Of a stretch of DNA of 64,000 bases, positions 56,701-64,000 are shown one piece after another. Positions within the stretch are counted from its first letter, which is position 1, and every line of letters starts with the position of its first letter. The notes under the pieces are model-generated. The model did no database searches and was not told the origin of the DNA. It saw only the letters and a program-made list of their open reading frames with translations. Source of the stretch: Romanomermis culicivorax (Eukaryota; Nematoda; Enoplea; Mermithida; Mermithidae); assembly GCA_963922205.1 (NCBI GenBank), contig CAWUHX010000299.1, positions 124,001-188,000 of the forward strand. The letters are read 5' to 3'. The translations under genes were made by a program, and so were the position numbers.

Positions 56701-57041
56701 GGTTCGCAAATTTGGTTGTAGTGGTGGTGGTGTGTGCGGGGCAGGCGGCGTGATGAACACCTGCAACACAAGGTGTAGTAAATATATTTTATAAAATACA
56801 TTGTCCTGATCAGGTCCGAATTTGTCTAAATTGATCTTATTTACTACTTCATTTTAAGACTGATCAGCTATAGTTTTTCGATGTTGTAGTGATGATGTAC
56901 GACATAAAACACCAGCAAAGGGACAAAAAATTTCTGATTATACTCTTGACATGCACGCATAACATAAGATCAATTCATAACACATGGAACCATAATTGGT
57001 AGCTGGAAAGATCAAGAGTGATCCAGAAATCGAAATACACT

Positions 57042-57277
57042 ATAGTCTGTTTTTTATGAAACGCTTATAAACGGGAAAATGACAAAAATAGGTACCCTCA
57101 CAAACTTGTTTATACAAAGCTTTTACTGTTAGATATTTTACTCACGGTCAGTTCTGTAAGCTCACAAATTTTCAATCCTATGCAACATACGGCTTACCAG
57201 GAAATGGCAAAAATATGAAATAATACTTGCTTCGCGCACATTAATTTACAAGCATTTTAAGAAAAACGGACTATAGG
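57042..57277. mobile_element. 240-bp MITE copy
   Basis: CTATAGTCTGTTTTTTATGA to AAGCATTTTAAGAAAAACGG then ACTATAG. More diverged inside. Confidence 0.75.
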
Positions 57278-57944
57278 TCATTATAGACATTTTCTATTGA
57301 GAAACTGAAGATTATGTTTCATATTTTCTGAACTAGTTCCAAAAAGTGCATACAATTTTCTATGACTTAGATAATCTGCTGAACCCGTTTCAGAGCATGG
57401 GCATAAAATAACCGCTCTCGCACACTATATTCCATCCATTTCGAAATGATCGATGCAACGATCCAATGAATAGTTGAATACGGAAAAACTAGTAAGAAAA
57501 TTACTGTAATGCGTAGAAAATTTTTTTGTCAACGAGTGTCAAACAAAGCAGCTGAAAATTTCTTTGATAACATTGTTGAGTCGTCAAAATTTTTCGGTTA
57601 GCACTCAGGTATCAACACATTCTGTTCAAATCGACAGCGGATAAGTATAACGTTTTTCAGTGATTTTGACCTTCCCCATTTTTACCAAGAAATTTAGCGT
57701 TCTTTTATGGTACGAAGTTTGCCACTATGTAAAAATTGTGTACCAAATTTAAACTACTTTTTTAATTTTCGCTACCTCCGTGATTTTAGATTACACGCGA
57801 TGCAGTGACGACAGGGTATAATACAGTAAGAACTATAGTCTGTCTTTTTATGCTTCTAAATGATAAAAGTGGAAAGCAAACATTGTTTCATATTTTTTCG
57901 ATTATCGGATAAACCACATCTCACATCAGGCTAGAAATACGGAA

Positions 57945-58410
57945 TACGAGAAGGACCACTTGAAAAAAATCGTTACCACTTGAAAAATTTTTTTATCACT
58001 TGAAAAAATTCGGTGCCACTTGGAAAAATTCGTTACCTTCGAACGTGATGCACAACAGTTTTTCAAGATGTATCGCAAAAATTTCAAGGTGCTTCACGAA
58101 AACTTCAAGATGCATAGCAAAAAAATCAAGATGTAAGAGTTTTTTGATGTTCGACTTTCTTTTCAAGTGCATCGCAATTTTTTCAAGTAAGTGAATCGCA
58201 TTTTTTCAAAATTACCTTAAAAAATCAAGGTGGCATCTTGAAAAAATCAAGATCTCATCTTGAAAAAATCAAGATCTCGTCTTGAAAAAAATCAAGATCC
58301 TGTCTTGACAAAATTAAGATCCTATCTTGAAAAAAATCAAGATAACATCTTGAAAAAATTGAGATGGCATCTTGAAAAAATCAGGATGACATTTTGAAAA
58401 AAATCAAGAT
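57945..58410. repeat. CACTTGAAAAAATTCG and TCTTGAAAAAATCAAGAT repeats
   Basis: 57945-58040 repeats CACTTGAAAAAATTCGTTAC. 58225-58410 is a tandem array of about 28-bp units TCTTGAAAAAATCAAGATC, each self-complementary (CTTGA...TCAAG). The first word also occurs at 34545-34610, so both belong to one repeat family. Confidence 0.8.
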
Positions 58411-58671
58411 GTGGGGCACATCAAAGGATAAAAATTTCTGAAAATAGCCAATCAAAGACGTCGCTCCTCTTCCTATGTTTCTACGTTTTTTTTAATTCGG
58501 AAGCATTTTATAAAAAAAAAGATTCTATTATAGGGTGATCTTTATTATTTTGTTGTCTTTTGTATACGTCGACCAAAAATATTTTTGTGAATATGTACAT
58601 GGATCCTTGGCACTTCGAAATAATCGCAGATATTGTTTAGTACAGCACCTCTGATCAGGAAAGGTTTGCAT

Positions 58672-58921
58672 CTATAGTTCGTTTTTTATAAAATGCTTCC
58701 AAATCGAAAAGCGACACAAATCAGCACTGTCATCAAAATGGTTAACATAGAGCTCCTATTGCAAAATTTTTCGGTCGAAAAATTGTTAAAGGTTAGATCA
58801 GTGTGCTCACAAATTTCCAGTCTTATATGGTATGTTGTTTAGCAGCAAATCGTGAAAATCTGAAACACTACTTGCTTTCCACTTTCATTATTTAGAAGCA
58901 TTCCAAGAAAAACAGAATATA
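58672..58921. mobile_element. 240-bp MITE copy
   Basis: CTATAGTTCGTTTTTTATAA to TTTAGAAGCATTCCAAGAAA then ACAGAATATA. Confidence 0.75.
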
Positions 58922-59142
58922 GGAATCGGTTTAGGGGGAAAGCTGTTACCCAGGTTTCTGGATACCTTGTACTTAAAAAATGGTGTCTTCACATTGATAT
59001 ACGAATTTTTTTACGACACAACATAAAATGCGCCACGAAGGGACAACTTTAATATAAGCACCATTATAATAACATAACTTCACGGAAATATAAGTTATGT
59101 AGTAAAAATAACAACAATCAATGGAGTAAAAACTATCTAGGA

Positions 59143-62100
59143 TCAATCGTACATAGTAGAGCACGCAGAAGATATTCGAGCGCCAATATTTGCGCAGAAG
59201 CCATCGAACTGTCTGTCAAAACTTCTGTTCTGGAAATCACCAAGTTCTCCCAAAAGTTTGGATTGTGCATCTACGATGAGCCTGTATAAATTTAGAAAAT
59301 GAAAAAATTAAGGGAAACTGTGCTTTTTCTGTATGAAATCGGTTTTAAATGTTTTAAAATTTTATCAGAAAATAAAAGAATTTCCGAAAATTAAATCGCC
59401 TGTATTACTTAGAAAATACTTTACCTCACATTATGCGGTATCTGAGCTATTTGGAAACATGATTTGGCCGGCGAAGCGTAAAAATCAACGTCGGTTAAAA
59501 TATCTGATTCAAAAGTCGAAGAAAGATCGAAATCCAATTGCGATAGTCTCTCGTTTCCTGAAGATACCGATAAATGGGCTACTGATACGAAATTGCCTCT
59601 AGAAGAGAAATAATTTTGAAAGAGAGATAGAAAGTAAATTTTTCTCTTCTTGGATAACACTGTAAGATAATGAACTGCTGGCCTGAAAAAATCGACAACT
59701 CGAAAATACATAACGTGGGCGTGAAATCTCAAAAAAGATCAGGACCATGTGATTCGAATGAAAGTTCTACTACAAAAATCAATCGTGATATAGGTAATTT
59801 CCAAAATCTACCATTTCTGACAAAAATCAAAACTTTGAATCTAATTTGATATCTTGCGTTATCTTATGGCTTAAAAACGAAGAAATTTCTGGAAAATAAA
59901 TGGTTTGGGAAAATCTTTGGCTTCGAGTATCGAAAGTTGGAAAAATGTCTGTCACATGGGAAGAAAGGTACAAATAAGAATGTATAAGAAAGAGAATCGA
60001 TTTCAAGTTAAATGCCGAAGAATTTTCAAATTATATATCATATAGTAATCTAACCATACATGTAACGGAGCTCCGAGGTCTGGGGGGGGGGGGGTTGGAG
60101 CACTTTTTTGGGGCCGGGGGTCAGTAATTCCCAAAGTTTTGGGGGGAGGGGTCCTTGAAGGAAAAATAATTCGATTTTTTCCATGAAAAATGTCCGAAAA
60201 ACGGTTTAAAAAGTAGTAATTTTTGTCTAAAAAATGATAAAATATGTACTTGTGGCGCGAAGCGCCGAGAAAATTGACGTTTTTGACCATTTTTTGTTCA
60301 AAAATTGACATTTTTCATGGAAAAAATGACATTTTTCAGTATTTTTCCGACTAAAACTATGGGGGTCCCTAGGGCTACCATATGGCTAGCCATAGGATTG
60401 GAAAATCCTGGGGGGCGGTCGCCCAATGGCTAGCCATATGGTCGACGATTTCTGGGGGGGGGGGGGTTCCCATAGCACTTCCCCCCCAATTACATGTATG
60501 AATCTAACTGACTCAAGAATCTACCTCGAATTCAACGCGGCCTTCAAATTTCTATACCAAAGGCTAATCTCTACTGAACCCCCGATTTTTAAACTGAGAG
60601 CACTTTTCAAGTCGACGTTCAAGAGAAATCCGTTACCAGCCGGTAAATCGACCCGAAAGTCGTTCAACAAAAACGTCCTATTGAATAAAATGACCGTTTC
60701 GCCGCCGGCCGCCCAAACAGCGCCCAGCAATTCCGTTTGACCATTGAAAAAAATTATCGGTTTGTCGGCGTGATCAAAAAATTTTAATTTTAGACCGGCA
60801 GTCAAAGTTTGATCGTCGTTCGAATCCTCATCATCCGACGATCCCAATTTATAATCGTCGGCCGATGATGAAGATTGAGCCGATCCGACTAGATTCATGA
60901 TCGTGCTAGAGCCACGTGAAAATAAATCCAACTGGAAAAGAAATAATAATTATTAAGTCACTCAACATTAGTGTGTTTTATAACTTCTTCAGAACCGAAG
61001 TCCTGAAAGGCGTTTAACTATATGATCCACAAATAATAAAACAATAAAAGTTATTAGCAGGAAGAAGCTATATTAGAATTCCTCCGACCGTAGCAATCAC
61101 GTGCAAAAGGATAAAACGATATTCACTAATGTAACTTCAAAAAGCAGAAGAAATAATCGAGCGGGCATTCTAATCACGGAATCTGATGTGCAAAAATGGA
61201 GAGAGCGGTTTTGGAATGAGAGACCTACAAATGAATCCAAATTACAAACCTCGAAAAATCTTTTTAGATGTGCTGAATAATAATGCTTTTATGAACCCTG
61301 CTATTATAAAGCAAGCCAGGGTGAATCAAGAAGCAGAAATGCGTTCCCTTACACCGGCGATGGTCGAAACTTGATCGCTCATCGACAATCCCACTTGAGC
61401 CTCAGCGCGTTTCAAAAGCCCGCCACCAAACTCAATGTCCAGATTGTAAAACGGTTCAAAAAGTCCGAAAACTGAGCAAAGGATTCGAGAAAAGAAATGA
61501 TAAAGAATTGAACCGTTTATTAATTAGTGAACAACTATGACAGACGAAATGGGACTTACCGTCAACGGACCTTTGCAATGATGCAGATTGACCATGAGCG
61601 AAAATAGAGAGGAATTGATTGTAATATCTCTTTTTTCGTAAATCAGTCATTATATCCCTGAAATCGTGCCCTCATGAAGAATCAAAAATTCACATCAGTT
61701 TTTTTGCAATAAAATTTGGCAAAATAATTTGTTTGGATACGGTTTCCAATTTATCTGGAATATAATATACTGACAAAACATAAATGAGTAATTTTTAAAA
61801 TTCCAAATAGGATTTACATGTTGAGATCAAAAAATTGATATTTATATTCTATGCTTATGTTTTACATTAAATTACTTGAAATTAGGATTGTACGTCGCTT
61901 GCTCCTTGATTATAGACAACAACGATGCCAAAATTTCGCGTCCGGAAGATGTACTTTCCTTCATAGTTTGAATCATGCCAAATAATTGATCTTTTAGATC
62001 TTTAGTGGGTGTGATTTTCAACAAAAGTTGAGCAGCAATGATCCTAGCCGACTGACTTTGCGATTTGGGGCACAAATTTGAATAAATGTATTGCAATTTT

Positions 62101-64000
62101 TGATGTATCTGAAATGTAGAGAAAAATGAAATAAATTAATGACCGTACAGTACATTGGTTCGAACCTTGAGAAAATTGTAATATTCTAATAAGAACGATT
62201 CTAAGTTTGAGTTAAATAGCGTTAAAATTTTTTTGCTTTTCTTTACTAATCACTTGCAAATCTGCTCGCGTACCAACTAGCACTGAAATCCTAAGTTTCA
62301 AGAAGTTCATTCGGTTGAGCGCATTCAGGATGAACGAACATAAAGACTGTATTTTATGAAAGCAAAATAAGCAAAGTTTTCATCAAAATAAAGTTATCCG
62401 GATATTATCATTATGTTCGCTCAAATCACGTTCTGAAAAATGATACTCAGTGTTGCGTTTTAAACAAAAATTCCTCATTCAAAGCAAATGCGACATTCTA
62501 TAAAGACTATTAATGAGAAGATCGTTTCCGGTAGTGTAAAAAAGATTGAAATTCAAATTTGCGCCATTTTCTGAAGATGAACGTTCTCCACGAAATTAGA
62601 AAATTTTTAATTCTTCTATAGTTTTTGGTTTTTCTTATAACATTTATCCATGTATTTTTTGGAAGCTGGTATTCAAAAAAAATTCTCATTTAAGAAATTT
62701 TTTAAACAAGACAATCGATTTGCGATTCAGGAATTTGAAAACTCCTTTTCTAGTCGGCAAGAACCATTTATTAGGCATACATCAAATTCCCCATTCAGAT
62801 TTGATATTCAAATTAGTCAGCATTTGAGTATAATTCCTTAAGGTCGTAATATTTTCGATCAAAAATTTTTTTCTGCACCTTACCCATAACACCTACCGAT
62901 TTTTTACTCCAAGCTTCCGACTTCATCGAACGCATAATTTTAAGCAAGGCGTCTTCATATCCAAATTTTGTACACAAACGTTGCTCGATGAAACTTATCA
63001 ACTCTGGAACTGGAACGTTTTCCAGGCTACTCAACCATGCCGAATAACATGATTCTTGCTGACAGTCTTTAAGTTTTTCCAAAAAAATACCCACGAGATT
63101 TTCGTATTCCTAAAAAACAAACAAACGGAGATTTGCTCTGAAAACCTGAAGTCAACGTACTTTCATTTCTTTCCTCTTTTTAAACATATATCTTTGGCTT
63201 TTAAGAATTGAAGCTGCGGAAAACAGTAAAGTCATGTCAGGCTTGTCCAAATCTGATTCGGTCACAATTTTCTAAATTAAATTTTCAAAGAACGAAGAAA
63301 ATATAGACGAAATAAAGCTTAACAAAGCAAAGTAAACTAAATAGAAAATGAAATAAAGAAAGAATGGAAAATCAAGGAAATAAAGGCAATAGATAAAAGA
63401 AAAGTAAAAAACATAGAGACAACTATACTGTTATAATTTTTTACCATCAGATCTTCAACGACTAATTTCTCGACCGAAAAAGCATGAGGAAGCATGGACA
63501 CATATTTGTCCCAAAGATCCTTCGTTCTATTGCTGGTAAAATCTTTCACAATTTTGTAAAACCTATAGCAGCCAGACGTTGCTAGAATATTCATAAAGCC
63601 ATGCCTGCAAAACGGGATGATTTAAAAAGCATTACAAAGTAAAAAGATCATTTTTCCATATCGTTGAATTCATTTTCATGCAAAGATTGACCATTAAATC
63701 AAGATGAAAAAACACGACACTAGAAAACAAAGAAAGACGTCGTGACTTACGCATATTCGTCCGCGAAAAGTTCAAGACATGATTTAACATCTGAATCTGA
63801 CGCTCGTTCAACTCGACTAACAGCTTTTAAAAAAATTCGAGTCGATTCGGGATCACGATACTCTGATATTGATTTCAAGCCTTTTCTACTAACAATCGTG
63901 CATCGCCTGCTTTCCTGGAAAAAAATCGAAAGACATACATGTAACATAACAAGTGTGTAAACTTTTGAAAAATAATTTACCTCTTTCTCTTGCAAAAGAC
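59143..64000 (-). CDS. MTTP: microsomal triglyceride transfer protein, 3' part (host gene)
   Basis: Eleven exons on the minus strand, reading frame consistent at every junction: >64000-63981, 63914-63751, 63604-63445, 63271-63161, 63109-62897, 62108-61876, 61657-61560, 61471-61353, 60931-60525, 59598-59425, 59281-59143 (stop TGA). Junctions are GT-AG with strong donors (GTAAGT, GTAAAG, GTACGT). The right exons form the alpha-helical vitellogenin-N part. YNLDIEFGGGLLKRAEAQVG and the later LKLKFFDHADKPIIFFNG...GGSVEISLWYR match the lipid-binding beta-sheet region of MTTP. MTTP loads lipid onto apoB/vitellogenin-type particles in the ER with protein disulfide isomerase. The 5' part lies beyond the window. 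The last exon is joined by phase and splice signals only and is the least certain. The intron 59599-60524 contains G-rich repeats. Confidence 0.85.
60060..60490. repeat. G-run and TGGCTAGCCATATGG inverted repeat inside an MTTP intron
   Basis: G runs at 60080-60093 and 60454-60467, a GCGAAGCGCCG word at 60256, and CCATATGGCTAGCCATAGGA (60377) with its inverse CAATGGCTAGCCATATGG (60423). It is probably a small TIR element in the 926-bp intron. Confidence 0.6.

Overview
The window is animal nuclear DNA from an invertebrate that I cannot name. Three things point to this. The right end carries part of a host gene for microsomal triglyceride transfer protein (MTTP), split by GT-AG introns. The rest is AT-rich and packed with eukaryotic transposons. 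Most coding units are split by spliceosomal introns, many only 49-75 bp long.

Region 1 (about 1-17.2 kb) is a Polinton/Maverick (adintovirus-like) element, an integrated virus-like DNA transposon. On the minus strand, from 11.5 kb down to 1.96 kb, lie: a PC4-like DNA-binding gene (broken), an FtsK/HerA-type packaging ATPase, a small membrane glycoprotein, a spliced HMG-box-like gene, a pX-like core peptide, a conserved unknown, a chromodomain integrase, an adenain-like protease, a two-TM protein, the penton (minor capsid) protein, a pVI-like protein and the spliced major capsid protein. On the plus strand are a second HMG-like gene at the far left (469-1432) and a protein-primed DNA polymerase B at 12311-17223. 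The capsid, packaging, protease and integrase genes are open. The polymerase gene carries ten short introns and five lesions, and the PC4-like gene carries two, so this copy could assemble or integrate only with help. No terminal inverted repeat pair could be found, so neither end of the element is fixed.

Region 2 (17.2-32.6 kb) is repeats: a duplicated 550-bp unit, a foldback element with an AT minisatellite core, and a degraded DIRS-type tyrosine-recombinase retroelement (21.77-28.58 kb). The DIRS element keeps its inverted termini and internal complementary region. Its left terminus is split by a 2.7-kb palindromic element with a TTAA target duplication. Two smaller TIR elements follow.

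Region 3 (32.6-47.2 kb) is a nest of foldback and TIR elements inserted into one another, with Harbinger-like target duplications (TTA, TAA) that can be read exactly. A recurrent 240-bp MITE occurs here and again further right.

Region 4 (47.2-59 kb) holds two possible host exons or exon fragments (one at 41.5 kb, one at 48.5 kb), a dead LINE reverse transcriptase, a degraded gag-like gene split by a Harbinger-like MITE, a tRNA-derived SINE and more MITEs. Region 5 (59.1-64 kb) is the 3' part of MTTP on the minus strand, eleven exons, running off the right edge.

All assignments are by eye from translations and repeats. No database or structure search was run.
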